DNA from: Myxococcales bacterium
GTDB taxonomy: Bacteria > Myxococcota_A > Bradymonadia > UBA7976 > UBA1532
Assembly: GCA_020633465.1 (NCBI GenBank)
Contig: JACKDN010000036.1
Coordinates: forward strand, 1 to 64,000
Direction of reading: 5' to 3'
DNA: 64,000 bases
A program made the translations under genes and the position numbers. Below are positions 1 through 9,700 of the stretch, piece by piece. Under the pieces are notes generated by a model that saw nothing but the letters and a program-made list of their open reading frames with translations, did not search any database and was not told the DNA's origin. Within the stretch, counting starts at the first letter, position 1. Every line of letters begins with the position of its first letter.

Positions 1-482
1 GAGGCGGGCCAGGTGTCCTGGAACCGGCGCGCGCCCGTGGCCGTGCTGCAGCGTCTCATGGCGGCGGGCACGGCTGTGGACCGCTACCTGGCCGAGAGCG
101 CCGCGCAGTCGGGCAACGAGGCCCTCGTGGAGTGGATCCTGGAGCACGGTCCCGCCGAGGCTGCCGGCTCGACGTGGTGGCGGCCTTCCGCGAGTGCCCC
201 GCGCGCGGTCCGGCAGATCTGGAGGCTCGGCTCGACGCCGCCGAGCTGCCCGCCGAGGGCTTCCCGGCCTTGCTGGGCGAGGCGTGGGCCCTGGCAGCCA
301 TGTGGGATCCGGCCGACCCGACGCGCGGACTGTCGCGGCTGTGTGTCCACGCCCGGGGGACAGTGCGCTGCGCGGGCGTGGCCCTGCTCGCGGGCGCCGT
401 CCGCTGGCGCGCGGAGGAGTACGCCCAATTCGAGCAGGATCCCGTGGTCAAGGCGGTGATGGAGGGCATCCTCGCCGGCTGA
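1..482 (+). CDS. Unrecognised protein, 5' partial and frameshifted
   Basis: The first frame is open from base 1 and reads as convincing helical protein (VLQRLMAAGTAVDRYL) until about base 160. There the coding signal moves to the frame that ends at the TGA at 480-482 (RLDVVAAFREC onwards). The switch fits the loss of one base around 155-170. Third-position GC stays high in the first frame before the break and in the other frame after it. The joined product would be at least 160 residues, alpha-helical, with no signal peptide or membrane segment visible. I do not recognise the family. It is either a recent pseudogene or a gene damaged by a sequencing error. If the frames are not joined, the shorter downstream piece could only start at a GTG at 132. 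Confidence 0.5.
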   Translation, partial: GGPGVLEPARARGRAAASHGGGHGCGPLPGRERRAVGQRGPRGVDPGARSRRGCRLDVVAAFRECPARGPADLEARLDAAELPAEGFPALLGEAWALAAMWDPADPTRGLSRLCVHARGTVRCAGVALLAGAVRWRAEEYAQFEQDPVVKAVMEGILAG

Positions 483-584
483 GCGCAGCGCCGCGATTCA
501 GCGGGCGGGGACGAGCAGGCGCACGTCCCGAGGTGCCCCGGCCCCGTGGACAGCACTGGCCTTCGTGCGGCATGGTGCCGCCCC

Positions 585-1442
585 ATGAAGCCCGGAACCG
601 AGAGCCAGACCGCCGTGCTGGTGTGCATGGCGCGCGCGATCGCGCACGCGCGCACCGATGTGGCCCGCTTCGCCGATCCGACGGCCATGCCGCTGCTGCC
701 CGCCGAGGCGCAGCAGAGGGTGCAGCGCGTGTTGGACGGGGCCGCGCCCCGGAGCAGGCGCGAGGGCTTCGCCCAGGGCCACGTTCGGCGCCTGTCCCAC
801 ATGATGGTGGCCCGCACGGTGGCCATCGACGACGCTATCCGCGGCGCCGGCGCGGGCGGCGTGCTGCCGCAGCTCGTCACCCTCGGCGCGGGGCTGGACG
901 GGCGCGCGTGGCGCATGCCGGCGCTGCGCGATGCGACCGTCTTCGAGGTCGATCACCCCGACTCGCAGCGCACCAAGCAGCAGCGCGCCGCGGCGCTCGA
1001 GCAGGTCGCGGGCGACGTCCGCTTCGTCCCGGTCGACTTCGGCCGCGACGACCTCGACGCCGCCCTCACCGCCGCGGGCCACGCGACCGATCGCCCCACC
1101 ACGTGGGTGTGGGAGGGCGTGGTCATGTACCTCGAGAAGGCCGCCATCGAGGCGACTCTGCGCATCATCGCGCGGCGCTCGGCGCCGGGCAGCCGGCTGA
1201 TCATCTGCTATCACAGCCCCGCCTTGCTGGTTCACCTGATCGGCTTCGTCGTCCGCCGACTGGGCGAGCCGCTGCGCTCGGCGCATCGCCCGGCCGAGAT
1301 GCGCGCGCTGCTCGAGGCGCACGGCTTCCGCGTCCAGCTCGATCAGGACGTGCCCACCATCGCGTCGGGCCTGTCCGCCGAGGTCGCGCGGTGGACGCGG
1401 CCCATGCGGCACCTGCACGTGGTCACGGCGGAGCGTCGCTGA
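585..1442 (+). CDS. SAM-dependent methyltransferase, TIGR00027/LCMT-like family
   Basis: This 285-residue protein resembles the TIGR00027/leucine carboxyl methyltransferase-like family of class I SAM-dependent enzymes, whose small-molecule substrates are mostly unknown. The Rossmann glycine motif is QLVTLGAGLDGRAWRM, followed by the acidic end of strand 2 (VFEVDHPDSQRTK). The family-typical stretch WVWEGVVMYLEKAAIEATL, close to the usual WxxEGLxxYL, lies in the C-terminal half. The ATG at 585 is preferred over the GTG at 546 because family members begin close to the sequence MKPGTESQTAV. No signal peptide is present, so it is cytosolic. It stands alone on the plus strand, convergent with the serine hydrolase gene, so context does not suggest a substrate. 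Confidence 0.85.
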   Translation: MKPGTESQTAVLVCMARAIAHARTDVARFADPTAMPLLPAEAQQRVQRVLDGAAPRSRREGFAQGHVRRLSHMMVARTVAIDDAIRGAGAGGVLPQLVTLGAGLDGRAWRMPALRDATVFEVDHPDSQRTKQQRAAALEQVAGDVRFVPVDFGRDDLDAALTAAGHATDRPTTWVWEGVVMYLEKAAIEATLRIIARRSAPGSRLIICYHSPALLVHLIGFVVRRLGEPLRSAHRPAEMRALLEAHGFRVQLDQDVPTIASGLSAEVARWTRPMRHLHVVTAERR

Positions 1443-1518
1443 CCGGGCCGTCAGTGGGATCGGCGCGCCGTGGCTCGGGGGTCCGGGCTTCCGTGGCCCG
1501 CTTCGGAGCGATGCCCCC

Positions 1519-2586
1519 TCACTCCCCCGCCCGCGCCTGCACCAACCCAGCCACGTCGTCCATCAGGGCGTCGAGCGCGTCGTCCTCGAGGTCGCTGTTC
1601 ACCAGCACGGCGTAGCCGGCGCCGTCCTTGCGATACTCGACGTAGGTGTTCACGCCGGCCTCGCCGCCCGCGTGGCTGAAGACACCGTCGTCGGCGTCGA
1701 TGAGCATCGGCACGCTCTCGAAGGCGCGCACGGTGCTCGGCGGGAAGACACCCCCGCCGTCGGTGGACAGCGCGGCCAGCAGCTTGGCCAGGTCGAGGCT
1801 GGTGCTGCGCAGTTGGCCGCTGGGCCAGTCGTCGAAGCCGTAGTGTTCGTAGGGTTCGCCGTCCTCGTCGAAGGGGCGCGCCAGCCGGGCCTGCTGCGCG
1901 GCGCTGAGGTCGCCGAAGAACCAGCGGGTGTCGTCCATGCCCAGCGGGTCGAAGACCAATCGCTCGGACAGCGCCTCGAAGGGCTCGCCCGCGGCCTCCT
2001 CGAGCACGTGCGCCGCCAGCGCGACGCCGACGTTGGAGTACGCATAGGCGCTGCCCGGTGCGGCGGGCAGCCAGCCCTCGGGCCGCGCCAGGAAGGGTCT
2101 CAGGAAGGCGCCCAGGTCGCCGTCGGGATCGGGCTTGGGGTAGGTTTCGTAGTCTGCCTCGGTGTCGCCGACGACGCTGGCCTCGTGGCGCAACAGCTGG
2201 CGCAGCGTGATCGGCACGTCGGGGTGCCCCGGGTGGGCCAGCGGGGGCGTCCAGTCCAGGACGTCGTTCACGTCGGCGTCCAGGTCGATGGCGTCGGGCG
2301 ACACCTCCAGCAGGCGCGCGGCCGTCAGCCCCACCAGCACCTTGGACACCGACGCGAGCGAATAGATCGTGTCGGGCCGCGCGGGGCGGCCGGCGTCGGC
2401 CTCGCCCACGGCCACCGCTTCGGCCAGGGCGCCGTCTCGCACCACCGCGAGGGCGATCGAGCGCACGCCGTACTCGGCGCGCACGGACTCCAGCCGCGAC
2501 GACCGGCCCGCCTCGCTGCCTTCGCTGCTGCCGCCGCCGCAGCCCACCAAAGCGACCGCCAGCGCTCCCGCCACCACACGGCACAT
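1519..2586 (-). CDS. Serine hydrolase lipoprotein, beta-lactamase/D-Ala-D-Ala carboxypeptidase (class C) fold
   Basis: The protein has 355 residues. It starts at the ATG at 2586 because this places a clean lipoprotein signal at the N-terminus (lipobox LVGC, Cys16); an upstream GTG would add 20 unlikely residues. The catalytic motifs of the serine beta-lactamase-like fold are all visible: SVSK (Ser79 to Lys82), the Tyr motif YSN in YAYSNVG, and HAG in FSHAGGEAG in place of KTG. The set is typical of class C-like esterases, carboxypeptidases and EstB-type hydrolases, so the substrate could be peptidoglycan peptide or an ester. It would act in the periplasm, anchored to a membrane. It is divergent from the CxxCH protein gene, with about 250 bases between. 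Confidence 0.88.
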   Translation of the reverse strand: MCRVVAGALAVALVGCGGGSSEGSEAGRSSRLESVRAEYGVRSIALAVVRDGALAEAVAVGEADAGRPARPDTIYSLASVSKVLVGLTAARLLEVSPDAIDLDADVNDVLDWTPPLAHPGHPDVPITLRQLLRHEASVVGDTEADYETYPKPDPDGDLGAFLRPFLARPEGWLPAAPGSAYAYSNVGVALAAHVLEEAAGEPFEALSERLVFDPLGMDDTRWFFGDLSAAQQARLARPFDEDGEPYEHYGFDDWPSGQLRSTSLDLAKLLAALSTDGGGVFPPSTVRAFESVPMLIDADDGVFSHAGGEAGVNTYVEYRKDGAGYAVLVNSDLEDDALDALMDDVAGLVQARAGE

Positions 2587-2837
2587 CGAGCACCCCCACC
2601 TCGACTCGATCGCAGAGGATGCGTCGCCGACCGTCGTTCGATCCACCCCTTCGAGCGATCGTCGTCCCGCCGCGTGCCGTCCGCCCGACGCCCGCCGGCG
2701 AGTCGACCGGTGCGCCCCGCCTCGCCGTGTCGGCGTGCGTGGCGGATCGCCCGAGTGCTCGGCCGGACACTGCCGGCTCCGCCCACGGAACGGGTCGTGC
2801 AGTTGCGACCGCCGGGCAGACGGCTCGGAGATCCTCG

Positions 2838-3794
2838 ATGCGTCCCATCGCTCCGGCGCTGGCCGTGACGGCCGCGCTCACAACGCCGCCAGCGAGGGCC
2901 GAGTCGCCGGTCTCGCTCGACCAGACCCCCTCGCCCTGGGCCGACGCCATCGAGTTGGTGCCGCCCGTGCGGTTGCCCGTGGCCGCGGACGGCGACAGTC
3001 GAATCCGCATCTTCCTACGCCTGCCACCCCAAGGCTCCATCACCGCCGAGGATGGGCCGGCCTCGCTCACGCTGCCGGCCGGCGCGCGCCTGGACCGCGT
3101 GGAGTACGTCCGGTCGGGCGACGACGCGCCCTGGACCGTCATCGACGTCCGCGGCACGCGACTGACCGAGGACGGGCAACGCTTCCACGCGCTGAGGCCG
3201 GTCGACGCGCGGCTGCACGCTCCACTGAAGGGCGCCGAGTGGGCGCGCGGCCAGCCGCAGGACCGGCGGGCGGCGCGCGATCGCATGGCGGCGCTGCTTC
3301 GGCGCGCCGCCCGGCCTCCGGACCAGCCGCCGCTGGGCGAGGCCGCCCGCGAACGCTACCTGGCGAACCACGACTGCGCCCGGTGCCACCGCGCCCGTCA
3401 GCCGACCGAGTCGCACCTGGACGCCCGCGGCGAGCCGGCCCGGCCCACCGATGCGCACGGGTTCTACGCGCTGCGCGCCGTCCTGAGCGACGAGGGGCTG
3501 GTCTGCCACGCGCGGCCCCGGGACCTGAACGTCGACGATCCCTTCGTCACCGCCCGCTGCGGTGACTCGGAGGCCGACGTCGTGCGCGCCGACGGCGTCC
3601 CGCAGTACGACTGCCCCGGGGACCGGGTGCCGGTGGGCCGCCGCGCCATGGCACGCGGCGTCGAGGCCGGCGATGCCTACACCCTGCGCGTCTGCGCGTC
3701 CCGCCGGGCGCTGGCGGCGCGCATGGACGCCGCGACCCGTGCGCGCTTCGCGGCCGTGTTGGACGTGTGCCCGTCGACACCGGACGACGGGTGA
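2838..3794 (+). CDS. Secreted protein with one CxxCH heme-type motif
   Basis: This 318-residue protein begins with an N-terminal signal peptide (MRPIAPALAVTAALTTPPARA), which decides the ATG at 2838. The middle carries CARCH within NHDCARCHRARQP, the signature for covalent c-type heme attachment. Further cysteines lie towards the C-terminus (VCHARP, ARCGD, YDCPGD, RVCAS, DVCPS) and may form disulfides. The N-terminal half is beta-rich and proline-rich with no recognised domain. If heme is attached, this is a periplasmic or lipid-free monoheme protein. I see no redox partner nearby, and the motif might instead be part of a disulfide or metal site. It is divergent from the serine hydrolase gene and convergent with the NmrA gene 37 bases away. 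Confidence 0.7.
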   Translation: MRPIAPALAVTAALTTPPARAESPVSLDQTPSPWADAIELVPPVRLPVAADGDSRIRIFLRLPPQGSITAEDGPASLTLPAGARLDRVEYVRSGDDAPWTVIDVRGTRLTEDGQRFHALRPVDARLHAPLKGAEWARGQPQDRRAARDRMAALLRRAARPPDQPPLGEAARERYLANHDCARCHRARQPTESHLDARGEPARPTDAHGFYALRAVLSDEGLVCHARPRDLNVDDPFVTARCGDSEADVVRADGVPQYDCPGDRVPVGRRAMARGVEAGDAYTLRVCASRRALAARMDAATRARFAAVLDVCPSTPDDG

Positions 3795-3831
3795 GCGAGG
3801 CGAGCCGGACCAGGACGGCCGGTGACTGTTC

Positions 3832-4752
3832 TCAGGCCGCGGGCGCGCCCTTCCAGTTCTTCGCCAGCCACTCGGCGAAGGGGGTGAAGCCGCCCGGCAC
3901 CAGCTTGTTCGCGGCGGCGATGTGCTGCTCGGCCTTCGGGCCGAAGTAGGTGTACGCCTCGAAGTACTCGAACATCTCGCGCATCTCGTGGGCGCCGGGG
4001 AAGAAGCCGTCGTAGGCCTCGCCGGGCACCTGGATGACCGCGAAGTCGTTGCCGAGCGCGTTGAAGGCCGCGACGAAGTCGTTCCAGGAGTAGACGCCGC
4101 CGCACACGGCCAGGTGGGCGCCGTTGGGCAGCCGGTCGCCGGCCGAGAAGGCGGCGGCGACGGCGCGGCCCACCTCGATCACGTCGCCGGCGTGGATGAC
4201 GCGCGCGGCGGGATCCATCGGCACGGCCCAGCCGCGGGCGCCGGTGGGCAGCGGCTGCGGGCCCAGCATCCCCAGGAAGTTCTGAAAGTAGAAGGGCGCC
4301 TCGACGAAGGTGTAGCGCGCGAAGCCGGCGGCCTCGACGGCCTCGTCGACGCGCGCCTTGCCGGTGAAGTGCACGACCTCGAAGCGACCGTCGCTGAGCG
4401 CCGCGCAGTCGGGCAGCGTCGACCACACGAGGTGCTGCACCCCGGCGGCCTTCGCGGCCTTCACGGCCGTCACGCCCACCTCGGTCTCCTGCTGCATCTG
4501 CCCCGGATCCCAGAAGTTGGTGACCACGAAGGCGCCGTGCGCGCCCTCGAAGGCCGCCCGCAGCGTCGCCGGGTCGTGCAGGTTCGCCTGCACCAGCTGC
4601 ACCCCGCGCTCGGCCAGCCGCCGGGCCGACGCGCTGTCGGGATCGCGGGTGGGTACCCGCACGGCGAAGTCACCGGCCGCGAGCAGCGCGTCGACCACGC
4701 CGCCCCCCTGCGAACCCGTCCCCCCGATGACCGTGATGATCGGCTTGGCCAT
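3832..4752 (-). CDS. NmrA/HSCARG-like NAD(P)-binding oxidoreductase-fold protein
   Basis: The protein has 306 residues. It starts with the Rossmann dinucleotide-binding motif TVIGGTGSQGGGVV (GxxGxxG) immediately after the start, followed by TRDPDSASARRLAERG as the phosphate-recognising turn after strand 2. The segments QANLHDPATLRAAFEGAHGAFVVTNFW and HLVWSTLPD match the atypical short-chain dehydrogenase NmrA family. Members bind NADP and often act as redox sensors rather than enzymes, because the Tyr-x3-Lys catalytic pair is poorly kept. It is a cytosolic protein with no signal peptide. The gene is monocistronic: about 200 bases with no recognised feature separate its start from the next gene. 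Confidence 0.88.
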   Translation of the reverse strand: MAKPIITVIGGTGSQGGGVVDALLAAGDFAVRVPTRDPDSASARRLAERGVQLVQANLHDPATLRAAFEGAHGAFVVTNFWDPGQMQQETEVGVTAVKAAKAAGVQHLVWSTLPDCAALSDGRFEVVHFTGKARVDEAVEAAGFARYTFVEAPFYFQNFLGMLGPQPLPTGARGWAVPMDPAARVIHAGDVIEVGRAVAAAFSAGDRLPNGAHLAVCGGVYSWNDFVAAFNALGNDFAVIQVPGEAYDGFFPGAHEMREMFEYFEAYTYFGPKAEQHIAAANKLVPGGFTPFAEWLAKNWKGAPAA

Positions 4753-4950
4753 GAACCTGCTCCTCGCTTGGTGGGGCGCGCCGTCTCGAGATCACGTCGA
4801 CCACCGAGTGTCCCGGCCGAGGCGCGCGTCGGCCGGGGAATGGATGCCCGCAGCCTGGAAGAGGGCGCACGCGGTGCCTTCGCTTTCGGCGCTCGGGGAT
4901 CGACGAAGTCGTCGGAGCGAGATCCTGCCCGCGGCGGGGCCGCCGGCGCC

Positions 4951-6201
4951 TCAGCCGGGCCGACACGCGCTCCACGCCGCGTCCACCAGGCCGCCGCGGT
5001 CGCGTTCGCGGCACCACGCCCGAGCGGCGTCGGCGCAGCCGCTGTCGACGCCCTCGACCTCGTGGTAGGCCTCGCGGTTCGCGCACAGCGCCCAGCAGAC
5101 GCGGCGGCGCTCGTACACCACCTCGCCGTCGTAGCGGGCGCGCAGCACGTGGCCGCGCGCGTCGCAGGCGGGGCTGGACGCGCTGACGCAGGCGCCCCCG
5201 CTGGCGGCCGTCAGCCCGCTTCGAACGCTCCCGTCGCAGCAGCGCGCGCTGCAGGTGTGCGCCTCGGCGCCCAGGGGCGCGCCGGCGGCGGGTGACGGCG
5301 CGGCGGCCGGCGCGGGCCTCGCCGGCGGACGTGCCTTCACCGGCTCCAACGCTTCCTTGGCGATCCACCCGTAGCGTCGCTGTTCACCGTCGTAGACGTA
5401 GCCGTACACGAAGTGCAGGCTGCTCGCGGATCGGTGGCCCGCCGGGCCGTAAAGCGGGATGACGATCTGCTCGACGCCCTTGGACCGGCGGAAGATCGCG
5501 CCGGGCGCGAACGAGTCCGTCGCGTGCCCGCCGAGGTTGAAGCCGGGCACGCTGTAGGTGAGGTGCACCAGGCCGTAGGGTCGCAACAGGTAGTCGGTGG
5601 CCGGGTAGCGTTTGCCGTGCAGATCGCGCAGGTGCAGCCGCCCGAGGCGCCGCCGGTCGCCGGGCACGACGCGCCAGCGCGTCTGGTAGGTGCCCCGACC
5701 GGGATCGTCCAAGGCCAGCGTATAGCCGTGCAGTCGATCGGCGTGCACCAGATCCGCCTGAGCCAGCCAGCCGGACGCCGGGCGCAGTTCGCCGTCGTTC
5801 AGGCGCGCGGTGGTGTTGAAGACGTACACCAGCCACCGACCGTCGAGGCGCTTGCGGATGCCCTGGTTCAGCATCACGGCCGCGCTGCGCACCTCACCGA
5901 TGCGTCGGCCCCGCCCGTCGAGCAGCGCCCGCCCCGCGTCCGCGCGCAGCGGGAACGTGCACCCGCCGGTGACCGGGTTGCGCAGGCGCGCGCCCGAGCA
6001 CCCGCGCCGTCGGGCGCTGTCCGGCACCCGGCAGTTGAACCGGCTGCCACAGCACCCATCGGCGCACTGCGCGGCCTTCTGGGTGAAGTCGAGCGCCTCG
6101 GCCTCTTCGTCGGCCTCGGCGGTCGTGCGGTCGGACGCACACGCGGACAGCAGCGCGACGATGGACAGCGACAGGAAGGACAGCCGCAGGAAGGTACGCA
6201 C
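4951..6201 (-). CDS. Cys-rich lipoprotein with SH3-like region
   Basis: The 416-residue product starts with the signal VRTFLRLSFLSLSIVALLSAC, which selects the GTG at 6201 (a GGAG lies five bases upstream) over a GTG at 6246. The processed protein begins with a Cys-rich patch (CADGCCGSRFNC). It continues into a segment with repeated short beta strands (GEVRSAAVMLNQGIRKRL, GRWLVYVFN, SGWLAQADL) that suggests a bacterial SH3-like domain. After a Pro/Ala linker near residues 315-330 there is a second Cys-rich C-terminal module (CSARCCDGSV, CWALCANRE). No catalytic signature is seen. It is probably an envelope structural or binding lipoprotein. The gene stands alone. Confidence 0.75.
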   Translation of the reverse strand: MRTFLRLSFLSLSIVALLSACASDRTTAEADEEAEALDFTQKAAQCADGCCGSRFNCRVPDSARRRGCSGARLRNPVTGGCTFPLRADAGRALLDGRGRRIGEVRSAAVMLNQGIRKRLDGRWLVYVFNTTARLNDGELRPASGWLAQADLVHADRLHGYTLALDDPGRGTYQTRWRVVPGDRRRLGRLHLRDLHGKRYPATDYLLRPYGLVHLTYSVPGFNLGGHATDSFAPGAIFRRSKGVEQIVIPLYGPAGHRSASSLHFVYGYVYDGEQRRYGWIAKEALEPVKARPPARPAPAAAPSPAAGAPLGAEAHTCSARCCDGSVRSGLTAASGGACVSASSPACDARGHVLRARYDGEVVYERRRVCWALCANREAYHEVEGVDSGCADAARAWCRERDRGGLVDAAWSACRPG

Positions 6202-6407
6202 GGGGGCTCCGCGTGGGGGTGGCCGGCCGCGTCGTTTGCAGCGCACATGCCACCCTCGCCCGCAGGCGCCCGGCCAGCGCGACCGGCCTGCCCCGGCTTC
6301 GGACCACGGCCGCGGCGGCCGCCGACCGAGACCACCAGGTCACGGGGCGAGGCCTACGCTCCCCGTCCGCGCGTCCCCGGGCGCCGTTCGCCGCGTCACA
6401 CCGCGCC

Positions 6408-6641
6408 TCACCCGCCCTTCAGCGCGGCGGCCACGTCGCGGACCACCTCGTCCTCGGCGGGGAAGCCGAAGACCGACTTCTTGGCCACCGCCTGCCCGTC
6501 CACGGACACGGTGAACTCACCGCGCCCGCCGCTCACCAGGTCGACCGCCTCGCCGGTCGCCTGCGTGATGCTGGCCGCCACCCGGGCGGCTCGGGGTTCG
6601 TAGTTTCAGACCACGCAGTAGCGGATCTCGACGCGCGCCAT
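6408..6641 (-). CDS. SelW/Rdx-family selenoprotein, CxxU motif with in-frame TGA read as selenocysteine
   Basis: From the ATG at 6641 the frame reads MARVEIRYCVV, then TGA at 6608-6606, then continues open as NYEPRAARVAASITQATG to a second TGA at 6410-6408. This gives 77 residues if the first TGA is selenocysteine. The resulting motif C9-V-V-U12 after a beta strand, the middle segment GGRGEFTVSVDG and the closing FGFPAEDEVV match the SelT/SelW/SelH thioredoxin-like family, small redox proteins whose function is poorly known. A strong ribosome site (GAGGAGG) lies six bases before the start. A hairpin at 6574-6590 sits where bacterial SECIS elements lie. Ordinary gene finding would miss this gene or truncate it at 11 codons. 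Recoding is inferred; the homology pattern is direct. Confidence 0.9.
6574..6590 (-). promoter_or_regulatory. Candidate bacterial SECIS hairpin
   Basis: On the minus strand the sequence GCCGCC, loop CGGGT, GGCGGC forms a perfect six-base-pair stem. It starts 15 bases after the in-frame TGA at 6606-6608, so the apical loop lies about 22-26 bases downstream. Bacterial SECIS elements sit directly inside the coding region at this distance and carry a guanine (often GU) in a small apical loop, read by SelB. Position, loop size and the loop GGU all fit. The stem would also form by chance fairly easily in such GC-rich DNA. Confidence 0.65.
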
Positions 6642-6707
6642 GTCGCCTCCTCGGTCGGTGCGCCCATCAGACGCCGCGGGCCCACCCGCCGTTGCAGGGC
6701 GAGGCGG

Positions 6708-9700
6708 TCACAGGCCGCAGGTGTAATCCCGGCACGTCGAGCAGTTGCAGCTGAACGGGATGCCCAGCACGTAGCAGGTGCTGCAGTTGCAGTCGTAGGG
6801 CAGGCCGCCGACGCAGTTGCGGCTCTCGCAGTCGTTGTTGCTGCCGCAGGGGGCGCCGAAGCAGCGGCCGCAGTCGGCCGGGCACCAGATGCAGGTCTCG
6901 GCGCCGTTGCAGGCGCCGTCGCCGCAGGCGGGGCAGGCGCCGCAGTCGGCGGGGCATTGGCCGCAGGTCTCGCCGAAGCCGCCTTCGCACACCCCGTTGC
7001 CACAGCAGTTGCCGCAGTCGGCCGCGCACGTCGCGCAGGTCTCGAGGCCGTTGCAGGCGCCGTCGCCGCAGACGGGCAGCGGCGTGCACGCGCCCGCCGT
7101 GCAGCCCAGGCCGGCGCCGCAGGCGCAGTCGCCGCAGTTGGCGCAGGTCTCACCGAAGCCCGCCTCGCACACGCCGTTGCCGCAACACTGCCCGCAGTCC
7201 TGCGGGCAGGTCGCGCAGGTGTCCACGCCGTTGCACGCGCCATCGCCGCAGATGGGGATCGCTTCGCAGACGCCGAGCGTGCAGCGCATGCCGGCGCCGC
7301 AGGCGCAGTCGCCGCAGTTGTCACAGGTCTCGCCGAAGCCGACCTCGCAGACGCCGTTGCCGCAACACTGTCCGCAGTCCTGCGGGCAGGTGGCGCAGGT
7401 GTCCACGCCGTTGCAGACGCCGTCCCCGCAGACGGGGGGTGGGGGCGCGCAGGTCAGGCCGTCGAGGCACACCTGCCCTTGCGGACACCGCGCGTCGCTG
7501 CCCGCGCAGCCGCAGTAGCCGATGACGCCGGCGCCGACCACGATGCACTGCCCGCTCTCGCACTCGTTCTGCAGCGAGCAGGCCGCGCCATAGGGCTTCG
7601 AGTTGGGCGTGAAGCACCCGGTGAGCGCGCTGCACGCGCCGCTGAGACACACCCGGTCAGCGGTGCAGGCCGTGCCGTCGGCGACCTTCGGCTGGCACGT
7701 GTTCGAGCCCACCACCGGCGTGTCGTCGCACCAGTGCGTCAGCCGGCCCTGCGCGTCGCGCGCGTCGCACGACAGCACGTTGCCGTCGTAATCGGTCGCG
7801 TTGCACTCGCGGCAGGTCCAGGCGGGATCGCCGCAGCTGTCGGTGCTGCACCACGAGTCCAGGCCCCGCACGGCGCCCAGCGAGTAGCAGCTCTCGCCCG
7901 GCCGGCGCTGCGGGATGCAGACGCCGAAGTCGCTGCACACCTGCCCGGCCGGGCAGTCGAAGCTGCGGAAGTCCGGCCCGATCTTCTGCCGCGCGACGTT
8001 CAGGAAGTTGGGCGACCAGCAGTCGACGCAGGTGGTGTCGCACTTGCCCGAGCGGCACCAGTCGTTGCGCATCACCTCGCCGCCGCCGAACACACCCACG
8101 CAGGGCTCGCCCGTGTCGAGCTTGGCCTGGCAGTAGCCCGCGTTGTCGCAGAACTGGCCGCCGCCGCAGTCGTCCTGCCCGGGCCAACACTGCACGCACG
8201 AGCCGGCGAAGCAGCGGCCCGACGCGCAGCCGGCGTTCTCGGTGCAGGGCGCGGCGTTGGGCGCGGGCGCGCCGCACACGCCGAAGATGCACGCCTGGTC
8301 GGCGGGGCACTCGTCCTGCGCGAGGCAGAAGGGGTGGCACTGGACGCGCGAGCCGGCGAAGCCGTCCTTGCCGATGCACAGGGTGATGTCGCAAGCGGTC
8401 TGCCGGTCGGGGGCGCCGGGCTCGCGGATGACCGCCGGCGACGGCAGGCTGCGCTCCGAGCACAGCTTCTCGCCGTCCCACTGCAGCGACAGGTTGACCG
8501 TGCCCAGGTCGAAGGTCGGGTTGATCTGCACGTTGCCCAGGCGCAGCTCGCCGTCGAAGCCGACGCCCGCCGAGCCGAAGTCGAACTTGCCGCGGAAGCC
8601 CGTGCCCGCCGAGCCGATGGGCAGCCCGGCGGTGAGATCGAGCGCGACGCCCCACGTGGGCTCGCCCACCACCGGGATGTCGATGAAGGCGTTCACGTCC
8701 AGCTCGATGTCCGAGCAGGTCTGTTCGAACAGCTCGCTCAGGCCGGGGATGTGCTTCCACGGCATGTCCTGCGTCTTGCCGCGGATGAAGATGAGCGTCT
8801 TCTGCGGCTGCACGTCGACCAGCATCACCGCGTTCGCGAGGCGCAGCGGGAAGTAGATCGGCTGTCCCGTCAAGGGGTTGCGCAGGATCTGCCCCTGGCG
8901 ACCCTTCAGCGGCCCGAGCACCCAGTCGACCCCCACCTCCATCATCATGCGGAAGTCGGCGCGATCGGTCTCGGCGGCGGCCCAGTCATCGTTGATCAAG
9001 CGCGCGCTGGTCTGCTCGAGCGCGTTCTGCGGATCGTAGCCGTCCTTGCGCGGGTCGTAGTTGAGCGAGAAGGTGCCGATTGCGCCGATGCTCATGCCCT
9101 CGATCGGCGTGAAGGCGACGGCGCCCCGCAGCAGCAGGTGCGCGTCGTTGATGGCCGGCACGAACGCTCGGCCGTCCCACACGTCGAGCTTCGCCCGGTG
9201 GCGCAAGCGACCGTTGAGCGAGAAGCCCAGCGCCCCGGCCTTGAGGTGCACCGTCGGGACGACGTCGATGGCGACGCGCCCGCCGGTCGCGGCGGGCGGG
9301 CGCAGCACGTCGGCGCCGCCCTGCGGCACGTCGCCCAACAGCGAGATGTAGACCATGGGATCGGCGGGGTCGACCACGGCGGTCACCGACGGGCCCACCA
9401 ACGGGATGGTGGGCGCGTTGGGCAGCGTCAGGCCGATCTGCGCGGCGCCGCGCAGGTACAGGTAGCGCGTGTCGTCCTGCAGCGGGGCGCCCAGTGACTG
9501 CAACCCGGCGCCGTACTGATAGCCCAGGCCCAGCGTCGGCAGCTCGATGCCGGGCACCCCGAGCTGGCCGAAGAAGCCCGTCGTGGTCCAAGGGATGCCG
9601 ACCGTGCCGCTGAGCGTGAAGGGATCGTTCAGCCCGGTGGTGATCTCACCGGGCACGAACATGAACGTGTCGGCGCCGTGCACGTAGCGCATGGCGCCCT

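Noticed and set aside
2587..2837. Possible small gene or RNA in the divergent gap.
   Set aside because: I see no start with a ribosome site and no stem-loop beyond what GC content gives.
6213..9497. A long plus-strand open reading opposite the giant lipoprotein gene.
   Set aside because: It is Ala/Val/Arg-rich antisense of disulfide repeats, with no start context or recognisable domain.
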